A stretch of DNA of 64,000 nucleotides, taken from contig NZ_JAAXMM010000002.1 of assembly GCF_012276985.1 (NCBI RefSeq), positions 372,001-436,000 on the forward strand, given 5' to 3'. Position 1 is the stretch's first letter; the number at the start of each line of letters is the position of its first letter. This DNA is from Agrobacterium sp. a22-2. Lineage in GTDB: Bacteria > Pseudomonadota > Alphaproteobacteria > Rhizobiales > Rhizobiaceae. A program made the translations under genes and the position numbers. The notes under the pieces are model-generated. The model had not been told where the DNA came from. It did not search any database and was given only the letters and a program-made list of their open reading frames with translations. Below, piece after piece: positions 43,765-53,670 of this stretch.

Positions 43765-45078
43765 CTATTCGGCGGCCTGGACCGACATCGGATTGTTGGG
43801 ATGGGTCGTCCAGTTGGCATAGTTCGGATCGACCGGCTTGCCGGTGCGCTGGTCCAGCGTGCCGGCGTCGAGGCCGACCATGGTGATGCAGTTTTCGACC
43901 GGACAGACGTTGACGCAGAGATTGCAGCCGACGCATTCGTCCTCCATCACCTCGAAATGGCGGATGCCGTTGACCGAGCTGGTGATCGCCTGGTGCGAGG
44001 TGTCCTCGCAGGCGATGTGGCAGCGGCCGCATTTGATGCAGGCATCCTGGTCGATGCGCGCCTTGGCGATATAGTTGAGGTTGAGATATTGCCAGTCGGT
44101 GACGTTGGGCACGGCGCGGCCGGTGATGTCGTCGAGATTGCGGTGGCCCTTGGCGTCCATCCAGTCATTGAGGCCGGAAATCATTTCCTGGACGATCTTG
44201 AAGCCGTAGGTCATCGCCGCGGTGCAGACCTGCACATTGCCGGCGCCAAGCACCATGAATTCGGCCGCATCGCGCCACGTGGTGACGCCGCCGATGCCGG
44301 AGATCGGCAGGCCGTAGGTTTCGGGATCGCGGGCGATTTCGGCCACCATGTTGAGGGCGATCGGCTTGACGGCCGGGCCGCAATAGCCGCCATGGGTGCC
44401 TTTGCCGTGGATCGAGGGTTCCGGCGAGAAATTGTCGAGATCGACAGAGGTGATCGAGTTGATCGTGTTGATCAGCGATACGGCGTCGGTGCCGCCGGCT
44501 TTTGCGGCGCGGGCCGGCTTGCGGATATCGGCGATGTTCGGCGTCAGCTTGGTGATGACGGGCATGCGGCTATATTGCTTGCACCAGCGCACCACCATCT
44601 CGATATATTCCGGCACCTGGCCGACGGCAGCGCCCATGCCGCGCTCCGACATGCCGTGCGGACAGCCGAAATTGAGCTCGATGCCATCGGCGCCGGTTTC
44701 TTCGACCAGCGGCAGGATGGCCTTCCAGCTTTCCTCCACGCACGGCACCATGATCGAGGCGACCAGGGCGCGGTCCGGCCAGTTCTTCTTGACCATCTTC
44801 ATTTCCTGCAGGTTGATCTGCAGCGGCCGGTCGGTGATCAGTTCGATGTTGTTGAGGCCCAGCAGCCGGCGGTCGGCACCCCAGATCGCGCCGTAGCGCG
44901 GGCCGTTGACGTTGACGACCGGCGGGCCTTCCTCGCCGAGTGTCTTCCAGACCACGCCTCCCCATCCAGCCCTAAAGGCGCGCTCGACATTATAGGCCTT
45001 GTCGGTCGGTGGCGCCGAGGCGAGCCAGAAGGGGTTCGGCGATTTGATGCCGACGAAATCATTGCGCAGATCAGCCAT
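43765..45078 (-). CDS. preA: NAD-dependent dihydropyrimidine dehydrogenase, catalytic subunit
   Basis: A 437-residue FMN/Fe-S enzyme that reduces uracil and thymine to dihydropyrimidines with PreT. The TIM-barrel part starts MADLRNDFVGIKSPNPFWLASA and has IELNFGCPHGMSERGMG and KLTPNIADI. The C-terminus carries a two-cluster ferredoxin domain: CIKCGRCHIAC and CVGCNLCVNVCPVENC. The loop position that is a catalytic Cys in mammalian enzyme (LACGQ) reads AAVGQ here. It lies 79 bp after preT on the same strand. First enzyme of the reductive pathway with hydA and hydC. Confidence 0.94.
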   Translation of the reverse strand: MADLRNDFVGIKSPNPFWLASAPPTDKAYNVERAFRAGWGGVVWKTLGEEGPPVVNVNGPRYGAIWGADRRLLGLNNIELITDRPLQINLQEMKMVKKNWPDRALVASIMVPCVEESWKAILPLVEETGADGIELNFGCPHGMSERGMGAAVGQVPEYIEMVVRWCKQYSRMPVITKLTPNIADIRKPARAAKAGGTDAVSLINTINSITSVDLDNFSPEPSIHGKGTHGGYCGPAVKPIALNMVAEIARDPETYGLPISGIGGVTTWRDAAEFMVLGAGNVQVCTAAMTYGFKIVQEMISGLNDWMDAKGHRNLDDITGRAVPNVTDWQYLNLNYIAKARIDQDACIKCGRCHIACEDTSHQAITSSVNGIRHFEVMEDECVGCNLCVNVCPVENCITMVGLDAGTLDQRTGKPVDPNYANWTTHPNNPMSVQAAE

Positions 45079-45157
45079 TCGAATGTCCTCTCGAAAAGCA
45101 GGTCCGGGAAACGCATGAAACGGGTTTGCGCAACGGACCTGCGTTGAAACAAAGCCG

Positions 45158-46519
45158 TCAGGCGACGGCACTTGCTCCCGCCGAAAGCGCGGCGAGAGAA
45201 CGGTTGATGGATTCGGCCGCATCGCGGCCCATGGCAACGGCGGAGACGGTGAGGTCCTGGCCGCCGGCCGCGCAGTCGCCGCCGGCCCAGACACCGGCAA
45301 TGGATGTGCGGCCCTCGGCGTCGACGGCGATCTTGTTGCCGTCGAGTTTCAGCGCCTCGATGCCGGTGCCATCGAGCTTTTGGCCGATGGCGACCAGCAC
45401 CTGGTCGGTCGGAATGTCCATGACGTGGCCGGTGCCCTTCATGATGCCGTTTTCGACATGGGTATATTCGAGCCTGATGCTGGAGACGTGGCCGCCGTGA
45501 TGGTCGACGTGCTTGGGCTGCAGCCAGTGGCGGATGACGACGCCCTTCGAGGTCGCCAGGTCCTGCTCGAATTCGGAGGCGTTCATATGCTCCTTGCCGC
45601 GGCGATAGCAGATCGTCACGTTTTCCGCGCCGAGCAGCTTGGCCTGGACGGCGGCATCGATGGCAGTCATGCCGCCGCCGATCACCACGACATTGCGGCC
45701 GACCGGCACGTCGGCCTTGTCCTCGGCCTCGCGCAGATTGGAGATGAACTCGACCGCGTCGACGACGCCGTTGACATGGCTGCCCTCGGTGTTGAGCATG
45801 TTGACATTGCCAAGGCCGATGCCGAGGAAGACCGCGTCGAATTTCGCCTGCAGCTCATTGAGCGTGAAGTCGCGGCCAAGCATCTGGCCGGCCAGCACGT
45901 CGATATGGCCGATCGACAGGATGTAGTCCACTTCGGCCTGGGCGAAATCGCCGGTCGTCTTGTAGGCGGCGATGCCGTATTCATTGAGACCACCCGCCTT
46001 TTCGCGGGTATCGAAGATCGTTACCTGATGGCCGCTCATCGCCAGGCGATGGGCGCAGGCAAGGCCGGCCGGACCGGCGCCGACGATGGCGACCGTCTGG
46101 CCGCTGGTGGCGGCCGGCGTGTAGAACTGCCTGTTCTGTTCGATGGCGATATCGGTGGCGTAGCGCTGCAGCCGACCGATCTCGACGGGGCGCTCTTCGG
46201 CCGTGTTGCGCACGCAGGCCTCTTCGCAGAGCGTTTCGGTGGGACAGACGCGGGCGCACATGCCGCCGAGAATGTTCTGGTCGAAAATCGTCTTGGCCGA
46301 GCCGAGCGGATTGCCTGTCGATATCTGCCGGATGAACAGCGGAATATCGATGGAGGTGGGACAGGCCGTCATGCAGGGCGCATCGTGGCAGAAATAGCAG
46401 CGGTCGGAGGCAACCAGCGCCTCGTGGTCGCCCAGGCGCGGGTGCAGATCGGAAAAGTTCTTTGCGTATTGGGCAGCGTCCAGCCGCCCGGCCTTCAGGC
46501 CCGGTTCCAGTCTTCGCAT
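45158..46519 (-). CDS. preT: NAD-dependent dihydropyrimidine dehydrogenase, electron-input subunit
   Basis: A 453-residue flavoprotein like the small subunit of glutamate synthase. The N-terminal Fe-S segment has CYFCHDAPCMTACPTSIDIP and CARVCPTETLCEEACV. Then come the FAD site VAIVGAGPAGLACAHRLA and an NAD(P) site VVVIGGGMTAIDAAVQAKLLG, and GVWAGGDCAAGG at the end. It passes electrons from NADH to PreA. The ATG at 46519 follows GAGGGAA. A RutR-like site lies about 57 bp upstream. Confidence 0.93.
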   Translation of the reverse strand: MRRLEPGLKAGRLDAAQYAKNFSDLHPRLGDHEALVASDRCYFCHDAPCMTACPTSIDIPLFIRQISTGNPLGSAKTIFDQNILGGMCARVCPTETLCEEACVRNTAEERPVEIGRLQRYATDIAIEQNRQFYTPAATSGQTVAIVGAGPAGLACAHRLAMSGHQVTIFDTREKAGGLNEYGIAAYKTTGDFAQAEVDYILSIGHIDVLAGQMLGRDFTLNELQAKFDAVFLGIGLGNVNMLNTEGSHVNGVVDAVEFISNLREAEDKADVPVGRNVVVIGGGMTAIDAAVQAKLLGAENVTICYRRGKEHMNASEFEQDLATSKGVVIRHWLQPKHVDHHGGHVSSIRLEYTHVENGIMKGTGHVMDIPTDQVLVAIGQKLDGTGIEALKLDGNKIAVDAEGRTSIAGVWAGGDCAAGGQDLTVSAVAMGRDAAESINRSLAALSAGASAVA

Positions 46520-46575
46520 CGCAGTTCCCTCTTTTTTATAACGCGATTGCAGCAAAGGTAACTCAGCTTAAAAAA

Positions 46576-46591
46576 TTTATCAAACGGTAAA
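46576..46591. promoter_or_regulatory. RutR-like operator upstream of preT (imperfect)
   Basis: TTTATCAAACGGTAAA is an imperfect inverted repeat whose half (TTTACCG on the minus strand) resembles the site at 38092-38107 (right half TTTACC). It lies 57-72 bases before the preT ATG. Match to the E. coli RutR consensus is weaker than at the hydC site. Confidence 0.5.
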
Positions 46592-46633
46592 ATTTCGGAA
46601 ATGACAGATGCAAAGCCCTGGCGGCACAAGGCT

Positions 46634-47515
46634 TCAGCCGTCGAGCAGGGCCTGTTCGCGGTTGCGGTATCCGGTTGGCGAATGGCCGGTATGGCGTGCA
46701 AAGAATCGGCTGAAATAGGCCTGGTCGTCGAAGCCGAGGCCAGTGGCGATCTGCTGGATGGAGATCGAGGTGAAGACGAGGTCGCGCTTGGCCTCGGACA
46801 CGATGCGTTCGGCAATCAGCCGACTGACCGGCTTGCCGGTGAGGGAATGGGTAATCCGGTTGAGATGGGTGACCGACACGCCAAGGCGGCGGGCATAGGT
46901 CTCAACGGGCAGGTGGGTGCGAAAGCCGTCGCCGATCAGGGCCGTCAATTGTTCGAAGCGCTGCTGGTCGCGGTTGAGCTGATGGGAAGGGGCTGCCCCG
47001 GCGAGGCGATAGGCCAACAGCAGCGCGGTGGCAAACATCGACTCCAGGAGAGCGGCCGAGGCCAATGCATCCTGCATGATCTCCCGTTCGGCGCGGTTCA
47101 GGATATCGCACAGGAAGTCCGTGTCGGCATGGTCGCCGGCCAGGGCCAGAAGACGCGGTTGCGACAGCCATTCACCCAGGCCGACATGGGCCGGCAGGCG
47201 CGCCGGAAAGCGTTTCGACAGCAGGGTCATGATAGCCCCGTCGATCGTGCTGGAGAACCGGAAGCCGTGGTCGTGCTGTTCCGGCACGACGATCACCGCC
47301 GGCGCCGTGAACGGCATCCACCGGCCGGCCAGCAGGGCCTGGCCCTCGCCATTCCTGATGTGCAGAATTTGAAAAAGGCACGCGTGGCGGTGCGGCTTGA
47401 TTTCCCAGTCATGCAAACGGCTGCGGCTGGCGATCGACTCCGCATGCACCCAGAATTCGGGTCTCGGCGACAGTTCCTCGCCATAGAGATTGTAGGTGGG
47501 GACCGGTTTGTTCAT
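46634..47515 (-). CDS. pobR: AraC-family regulator of 4-hydroxybenzoate catabolism
   Basis: A 293-residue AraC-type regulator. N-terminal cupin sensor (HRHACLFQILHIRNGEGQALL) and C-terminal HTH (YARRLGVSVTHLNRITHSLTGK, in part, and ATGLGFDDQAYFSRFFARHTG). It is divergent from pobA, the usual place for rhizobial PobR, which activates pobA when 4-hydroxybenzoate is present. The gene assignment rests on this context more than on a specific motif. Confidence 0.82.
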   Translation of the reverse strand: MNKPVPTYNLYGEELSPRPEFWVHAESIASRSRLHDWEIKPHRHACLFQILHIRNGEGQALLAGRWMPFTAPAVIVVPEQHDHGFRFSSTIDGAIMTLLSKRFPARLPAHVGLGEWLSQPRLLALAGDHADTDFLCDILNRAEREIMQDALASAALLESMFATALLLAYRLAGAAPSHQLNRDQQRFEQLTALIGDGFRTHLPVETYARRLGVSVTHLNRITHSLTGKPVSRLIAERIVSEAKRDLVFTSISIQQIATGLGFDDQAYFSRFFARHTGHSPTGYRNREQALLDG

Positions 47516-48794
<1,279 letters not shown>

Positions 48795-48841
48795 GCGGGC
48801 CGCTCTCCCGGCCATCGGTGGCCGCGCGGAGGGAAAGGCCT

Positions 48842-49306
48842 TCACGGTTCCAGGACAGACAGCCCCAGGCTGTGCTTGACCGTCTTCAGGGCGATCAGGC
48901 TCTTGTATTTTCGCACAAGCGCCTGCTGCTCGCTCATGAGCCGCTCGACGAAGGCATTGTATTCGTCAAGATTGCGGACAGCGACCAGCAGAACATAATC
49001 CATGTCGCCGGTGACATACCAGCATGATTGAACTTCAGGCGCACGGTCCAGCCACCGCTGGAATTGCTCCAACGTGTGTCGGTGTTCGTTCTGGATTTCA
49101 AGCTCGACCAGAACGGACAAGGTGCGATCGACGGCTTTTGGACTGACCACAGCGACGATCTTCTGGATGATGCCATCCTGCTTCAGCCTGCCGATGCGCC
49201 GTTCGACAGCCGAGGTCGACAGATTGACCGCGTCGGCAATCGTCTTGCCGGGAATGTCGGCATTGTCCTGCAGCATCGCCAGAATGGTGCGATCGATAGT
49301 GTCCAC
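48842..49306 (-). CDS. Lrp/AsnC-family regulator
   Basis: A 154-residue regulator. N-terminal HTH: IDRTILAMLQDNADIPGKTI and VNLSTSAVERRIGRLKQDGI. C-terminal RAM domain: VVSPKAVDRTLSVLVELEIQ and CWYVTGDMDYVLLVAVRNLD, which binds amino acids. It is divergent from the serine/threonine dehydratase-like gene and probably controls it. Convergent with pobA. Confidence 0.92.
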   Translation of the reverse strand: MDTIDRTILAMLQDNADIPGKTIADAVNLSTSAVERRIGRLKQDGIIQKIVAVVSPKAVDRTLSVLVELEIQNEHRHTLEQFQRWLDRAPEVQSCWYVTGDMDYVLLVAVRNLDEYNAFVERLMSEQQALVRKYKSLIALKTVKHSLGLSVLEP

Positions 49307-49395
49307 GGCGCTTGACCCCGGTTGTAAGCGGAAAATCCTTGCAGATTTTCAGAATTGCGCGGTTTGTCCGCGTTGAAAATTCATACCATCTGCCC

Positions 49396-50370
49396 ATGAC
49401 AAAACAAGCACCGCTTTCCGCCGTCAATATCGACGATGCCCGCACGCAAATCGATCCGGTTTTCCTGAACAGCAATCTCCTGCGTTGCGATCGGCTCGGG
49501 CTCTCGCTGTTCGCCAAGGACGAAACCGACAATCCGATCCGCAGCTTCAAGGGGCGCGGAACGGGGTATTTTCTCGCCGATCTCGCGGGCGATAGAACTC
49601 CTTTGGTCACGGCATCGGCCGGCAATTTCGGCCAGGGGCTTGCCTATAACGCGGCGCGGCAGGGGCGATCGCTGGTCGTTTTCGCCAGCGTCAACGCCAA
49701 TCCCCTGAAGATAGATGCCATGCGCCGGTTCGGGGCGGAGGTCTTGCTCGCCGGAGACGATTTTGACGCCGCGAAGGACGCCGCCCGAGGCTATGCCGCC
49801 GACCGCAATCTTCCATTCGTCGAGGACGGTGCGAGTGCCGCCATTGCGGAGGGGGCGGGAACGATGGCGGCGGAGCTGACGGACGAGGTCGACGATATCG
49901 ACGCGGTCTTCATTCCGCTTGGCAACGGCGCCCTGGCAGCCGGGATCGGATGCTGGTTCAAATCGCAATCGCCGCGAACACGGGTTGTCGCCGTTGCCGC
50001 GAAGGGCGCGCCGTGCATGGCGCTGTCCTATGCATCGGGTGAGGTAATCTCGACGCCCGAGGCGCGCACGATCGCCGATGGCATCGCCGTCCGGATTCCG
50101 GTTCCGGAGGCCGTCGGCTGGCTCCAGGACACCATCGACGAGGTCGTTCTCGTCGATGACGATCAGATTCTGGATGCCATGCGCTTTGCGCAGGACACCT
50201 GGTCGCGTCTCGTGGAGCCCGCCGGGGCGGCGGGGCTAGCCGCTGTTCTTGCCCGGGCATCTGCACTGGCAGGCCGCCGCGTTGCGACGATGTTGTGCGG
50301 TGCCAACCTCACCGATCAACAGATCAGGGACTGGCTTCCCCTGACTGCGAGGGAAGGTGCCGGGACCTGA
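49396..50370 (+). CDS. PLP-dependent threonine/serine dehydratase-like enzyme
   Basis: A 324-residue fold-type II PLP enzyme. The Schiff-base Lys is K52 in IRSFKGRGTGYFL; SAGNFGQGLAYNAARQG binds the cofactor/substrate carboxylate, and PLGNGALAAGIGCW the phosphate. This fits threonine/serine dehydratases that release 2-oxoacid and ammonia; diaminopropionate or racemase activity cannot be excluded. The ATG at 49396 has no clear ribosome site. It is divergent from an Lrp gene with only 89 bp between them, so a leaderless or very short leader mRNA is possible. Confidence 0.87.
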   Translation: MTKQAPLSAVNIDDARTQIDPVFLNSNLLRCDRLGLSLFAKDETDNPIRSFKGRGTGYFLADLAGDRTPLVTASAGNFGQGLAYNAARQGRSLVVFASVNANPLKIDAMRRFGAEVLLAGDDFDAAKDAARGYAADRNLPFVEDGASAAIAEGAGTMAAELTDEVDDIDAVFIPLGNGALAAGIGCWFKSQSPRTRVVAVAAKGAPCMALSYASGEVISTPEARTIADGIAVRIPVPEAVGWLQDTIDEVVLVDDDQILDAMRFAQDTWSRLVEPAGAAGLAAVLARASALAGRRVATMLCGANLTDQQIRDWLPLTAREGAGT

Positions 50371-50374
50371 TCGG

Positions 50375-50404
50375 CGGCCGGGATAAACCGGCCGTTTTCT
50401 TTTG
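50375..50404 (+). terminator. Intrinsic terminator of the dehydratase gene
   Basis: A 7-bp GC stem (CGGCCGG 50375-50381 with CCGGCCG 50388-50394), loop GATAAA, followed by TTTTCTTTTG. It starts 5 bp beyond the stop. Confidence 0.9.
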
Positions 50405-50529
50405 TCGTTTAATATGAGAAAAATAATCAGGTATATACTTTACTCAAAAACTCATGTTTTGTATGGTCCAGATCCAAAGGGCAAGACTCTGCAATCGGGC
50501 AGGGCTCGCCGCACCGGGAGAGGGACGAT

Positions 50530-50925
50530 ATGGCAAAGAAGAAGCGCGCCGACCAGAAGAGCAGCGGCAAGTCGGGTGGCGATGCCACGCCGGTCAAGAA
50601 GCCGGCGCTCGACGTCAAGAGCTTTCTCTATGTCGGCGGGCGGGACTGCCAGGTCGCCCACCTGCGCCAGATCGCCAGCAATTTCGGCGCGGAACTCATT
50701 CATCACGATGGTGGTTTGAGAGAAGCGGTGTCCCGCATCGATACGGTGCTGCCGTCGGTCGACTGCGTCTTCTGCCCCATCGACTGTATTAGCCACGATG
50801 CGTGTCTGCGGGTGAAGACCGGCTGCAAGAAGTTCGGCAAGACCTTCATCCCGTTGCGCAATGGCAGCAAGTCCAGTCTGGAGCGGGCGCTGCAGACCCT
50901 GAACGAGAGGAATGACCCACAATGA
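50530..50925 (+). CDS. DUF2325-domain protein
   Basis: A 131-residue protein: a Lys-rich N-terminal tail (residues 1-25) then a DUF2325 domain with SFLYVGGRDCQVAHLRQIAS, IHHDGGLREAV, a cysteine cluster VDCVFCPIDCISHDAC and FGKTFIPLRN. The cysteines may bind a metal. Function unknown to me; related domains are used in c-di-nucleotide or redox-linked proteins, but that is not shown. The first gene of a three-gene run. Confidence 0.85.
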   Translation: MAKKKRADQKSSGKSGGDATPVKKPALDVKSFLYVGGRDCQVAHLRQIASNFGAELIHHDGGLREAVSRIDTVLPSVDCVFCPIDCISHDACLRVKTGCKKFGKTFIPLRNGSKSSLERALQTLNERNDPQ

Positions 50926-51209
50926 CTGACGATGGTCTCGATCCGGCCCTGCTGATCGGCCTTCACAAGCTGGCCGCCCAGAATGGCGACGGCCTGGCCC
51001 CGGACCTTCTGGAGCGGCTGGCCGACCGGCAGGCCTGCCTGGCGGCAAGCGCCGAGGTGATCGCGCTGCCTGGCCTGCACGAGCGTCCCGTGTCGCGCAA
51101 CCAGCATCTGGCCGATGGCTGGCGGCCGTCCGGGCCGCGTGATACAGACAATGTCATCGCCTTCCCGGCACCGAAATGGCAGCAGAACGCTGCCCGAAAG
51201 AAGGTCTGA
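50922..51209 (+). CDS. Hypothetical protein coupled to DUF2325
   Basis: A 95-residue soluble protein with no recognised domain. It has a helical Leu/Ala-rich middle (ALLIGLHKLAAQNGDG and DLLERLADRQACLAASAEVI) and an end with DNVIAFP and a basic tail. Its ATG overlaps the stop of the DUF2325 gene by 4 bp, so the two are translationally coupled and probably act together. I do not recognise the family. Confidence 0.72.
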   Translation: MTDDGLDPALLIGLHKLAAQNGDGLAPDLLERLADRQACLAASAEVIALPGLHERPVSRNQHLADGWRPSGPRDTDNVIAFPAPKWQQNAARKKV

Positions 51210-51213
51210 CGGC

Positions 51214-51588
51214 TTGGCCGACGACGACAACCGCATTGAGGTTCTGCCGATCCTGCCGTCGCTGTCGATCGCGGAAAGCCGGGCTTTCTATGGCGATCAA
51301 CTCGGCTTCGACGAGATCGTTCACGAGAGCGGCGATTACCTGATCGTGCGCCGGCAGTTCTGCGGCGCGCCGCTGGAGCTGCATTTCTGGTTGACCGACG
51401 ACCGTTCGCTCTGCGAGCGATCCGCGGTCTATCTGCGCGGCGGCGGCATCGACCGGTTGCACGCGGAGTTCACGTCGCGCGCGGTCAAATCCCTGTCGGA
51501 GATGACAGTACGACCGTGGAACATGGAGGAATTCTATGTCTCCGATCTGCACGGCAATCTGCTGAAATTCGGCCGCGTGCCGCAGTGA
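51214..51588 (+). CDS. VOC-superfamily (bleomycin-resistance-like) protein
   Basis: A 124-residue paired beta-alpha-beta-beta-beta protein: VLPILPSLSIAESRAFYGDQ, LGFDEIVHESGDYLIVRR, LELHFWLTD, and EFYVSDLHGNLLKFGR. This is the vicinal-oxygen-chelate layout of Ble-type binding proteins and glyoxalases. It starts with TTG 51214 after AAGAAGG. It may bind a drug or small metabolite. Being in this operon hints at a shared role with DUF2325. Confidence 0.8.
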   Translation: MADDDNRIEVLPILPSLSIAESRAFYGDQLGFDEIVHESGDYLIVRRQFCGAPLELHFWLTDDRSLCERSAVYLRGGGIDRLHAEFTSRAVKSLSEMTVRPWNMEEFYVSDLHGNLLKFGRVPQ

Positions 51589-51609
51589 ACGTGGTCTGAC
51601 CTCGGCTAC

Positions 51610-51987
51610 TCAGCTTTCGCTGAGAAAGAAGGCGCCGGCGCCGGCCACCAGCCATCCCGCGATCATCAGCATGCCGCCGGTCGGTGCGGCCATGGGGAAG
51701 AGACCGAAGCCGAGGAATTGTTTGGCGGCGAGATCGCCGGCAAACAAGGCCGCGCCGAACCCCATCAAAAGGGCGGCGGCGGTTGCCGTTCTGATCGAGC
51801 GGCGGCCGGCATGCAGGGCCAGCAGAGCCGGCGCATGGGCAAGACACATGGCCGATGCCGGCCCGAGCAGGGCGCCGCCCATATGAGTGGCGGCGGCGGC
51901 CATCGCAACGCCGGCCGCCCCGATCAGCCCGGCCAGCAGAACAATGATGCGACGGGCCAGGCGGCTGGATGGCATGCCGGGGGGCAT
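51610..51987 (-). CDS. DUF423-family membrane protein
   Basis: A 125-residue protein with four hydrophobic helices and the DUF423 pattern: IIVLLAGLIGAAGVAMAAAATH, HAPALLALHAG, LLMGFGAALFAGDL and GGMLMIAGWLVAGAGAFFL. The family is widespread and uncharacterised. The ATG at 51987 follows AAGGA and comes straight after the globin gene, with which it is cotranscribed. Confidence 0.82.
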   Translation of the reverse strand: MPPGMPSSRLARRIIVLLAGLIGAAGVAMAAAATHMGGALLGPASAMCLAHAPALLALHAGRRSIRTATAAALLMGFGAALFAGDLAAKQFLGFGLFPMAAPTGGMLMIAGWLVAGAGAFFLSES

Positions 51988-51991
51988 GGGG

Positions 51992-52399
51992 CTATTCCTT
52001 GTTCTGCATGTGCTGGGCCAGCCGGACGACCGGTTCCCAGATGATGTCGCGCAGCTTTTCGTTCTCGATCGTGTCCGCCATGGCTTGGCTGAAGCACAGC
52101 AGCCATTCGTCATGCTCCTGCGGTCCGATCTCGGCCACCATATGGCGGCGCCGCAGCATGGGATGGCCGCGTTTCTGCATATAGATCGGCGGGCCGCCGA
52201 GATAGCCGGTCAGATAATCGTAGAGTTTCTCTTCGCTGCCCGACAGATCGGGCGGATGGATGGCGCGGCAGCGGGCGGCTTCGGGCAGCGTATCCATCAG
52301 CTCGTAGAACCGCCGGGTCAGCGCCCTGACGGTCGGCTCGCCGCCTATGGCCTCGTAGAGAGTGATGGTGTCTTCGCTCAAGCCCTGGATCCTTGTCAT
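51992..52399 (-). CDS. Group II truncated haemoglobin
   Basis: A 135-residue globin. The opening YEAIGGEPTVRALTRRFYELMDTLP is typical, LYDYLTGYLGGPPIYMQKRGHPMLRRRH supplies the proximal-side helix with haem-ligand His in GHPMLRRRH, and EWLLCFSQAMAD contains the group II G8-type Trp. Such globins bind O2 or NO. The ATG at 52399 was chosen over an earlier in-frame start at 52471, which is not globin-like. Confidence 0.88.
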   Translation of the reverse strand: MTRIQGLSEDTITLYEAIGGEPTVRALTRRFYELMDTLPEAARCRAIHPPDLSGSEEKLYDYLTGYLGGPPIYMQKRGHPMLRRRHMVAEIGPQEHDEWLLCFSQAMADTIENEKLRDIIWEPVVRLAQHMQNKE

Positions 52400-52614
52400 C
52401 GCACGCTTTTCTTTTGCCGGTTTAGGCCCGCCCATGCAACGGGCCGAAGCGGCACTGCGGCGATCGGGCACATATTTTGTGAGCGTTGGGACTTGCGGGG
52501 TCCTTCATGACAAAGGCGCCCGCCGGATCCGGTTCCTGTCTGACCGGCGGGGCGACCGGTCTTTTCGGAAAGAGGCGGCGGGCGTTAAGAACGCGCGGGT
52601 CTGTCCGTGCCGTT

Positions 52615-53565
52615 TCAGAGGCACTTTTCTTCCAACACATGCTTCATGAGCCGTGCGGTGTCGGCGGTGAAAAGCGGTCCGTTCTCGTCGTCGTCATCGC
52701 CTTCCAGGTGATGGGAGTTGAGGCTGACGACGAGGTTGTCGCCCGAGCCGCCGTCGATCCTGAAATTGGAGAACCAGGCGCCGCCGCTGTTTCCCGACCG
52801 CATCGGATTGCCGCTCATGGTGACGATGCCGCCCAGCACCGAGGCCCATTCGCCATCGACACTTTGCAGCACCTTGCCGTCGCCGAAATTGCGGGGATAG
52901 CCAACGGCGGTCAGCGGCGTGGTGGCCGGTATGCCGATCTGCAGGGTGAGGGCGGATTTCTCGTCGTTTTTGTCGGCCAGGATGAAGGCATAGTCATAGG
53001 CATAGTTCTTTTCCGGCACATGATAGGCGTCGAAGATCGACATGCAGCGCCAGCCGACGGTCTGGGCCGCCTTGCCGTCGGCGAAGGCGCGATGAAAGGT
53101 GAAGTCGGTGTTCCAGGCGCCGGCCACAGTGTCGTAGACGCAATGGGCGGCGGTGAGGATGACCTTGATGTCACCGACGAATTGCGCCGTGCAGCGATGG
53201 GTCTTTCCGTCCGCCTTCTTGAAGGTCAGCTTGCCGGTGCTCCAATAGGGGCTATTGGCGTCGGGATGCTCCACCGGTTCCGGCACGCCTTTCAGCTGCT
53301 TCTCGGTGCGGTCGCCGGGCTTGATCTCGAGCGAGCCGGGGTTGAGTTCGCGGTAACGCTTGCGCATGCGCTCCAACTCGTCAGGGCTGACCGTCTCGTC
53401 GAGCGGCTCGGCGGCTTCGATCTCTTCGGCACTGAGCAGGGCCGAGCTGCCGTCATTCTCGTGATTGTCCATTTTGAGGTCGGCACTCAGGCCGGATGTG
53501 GCCGTGAGGATCAGAGACAGGAATGCCGAACCGACGACATTCCGTCCGGACTGGACGTGAGACAT
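52615..53565 (-). CDS. Secreted trypsin-like serine protease
   Basis: A 316-residue exported protease. Signal peptide (about residues 1-28) followed by an acidic propeptide-like stretch, then the chymotrypsin fold: TAAHCVYD (catalytic His), NYAYDYAFILA (Asp) and MRSGNSGGAWF (Ser). Cysteines near the His and an RCTAQFVG strand fit V8/trypsin-like bacterial endopeptidases. The Asp-rich part near the end (GDDDDENG) may bind calcium. The ATG at 53565 is preceded by AGGAAAGG. It is upstream of nothing cotranscribed that I can see. Confidence 0.85.
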   Translation of the reverse strand: MSHVQSGRNVVGSAFLSLILTATSGLSADLKMDNHENDGSSALLSAEEIEAAEPLDETVSPDELERMRKRYRELNPGSLEIKPGDRTEKQLKGVPEPVEHPDANSPYWSTGKLTFKKADGKTHRCTAQFVGDIKVILTAAHCVYDTVAGAWNTDFTFHRAFADGKAAQTVGWRCMSIFDAYHVPEKNYAYDYAFILADKNDEKSALTLQIGIPATTPLTAVGYPRNFGDGKVLQSVDGEWASVLGGIVTMSGNPMRSGNSGGAWFSNFRIDGGSGDNLVVSLNSHHLEGDDDDENGPLFTADTARLMKHVLEEKCL

Positions 53566-53670
53566 GGCATTGAACCTTTCCTGTATTGGGCAACGAGCCC
53601 TTGCGGCCGGTCTCCGAACCGCCACAAGGGTCTCATAGGGGTTTGTTTCAGGGGGGGGACGGAGCGCATT

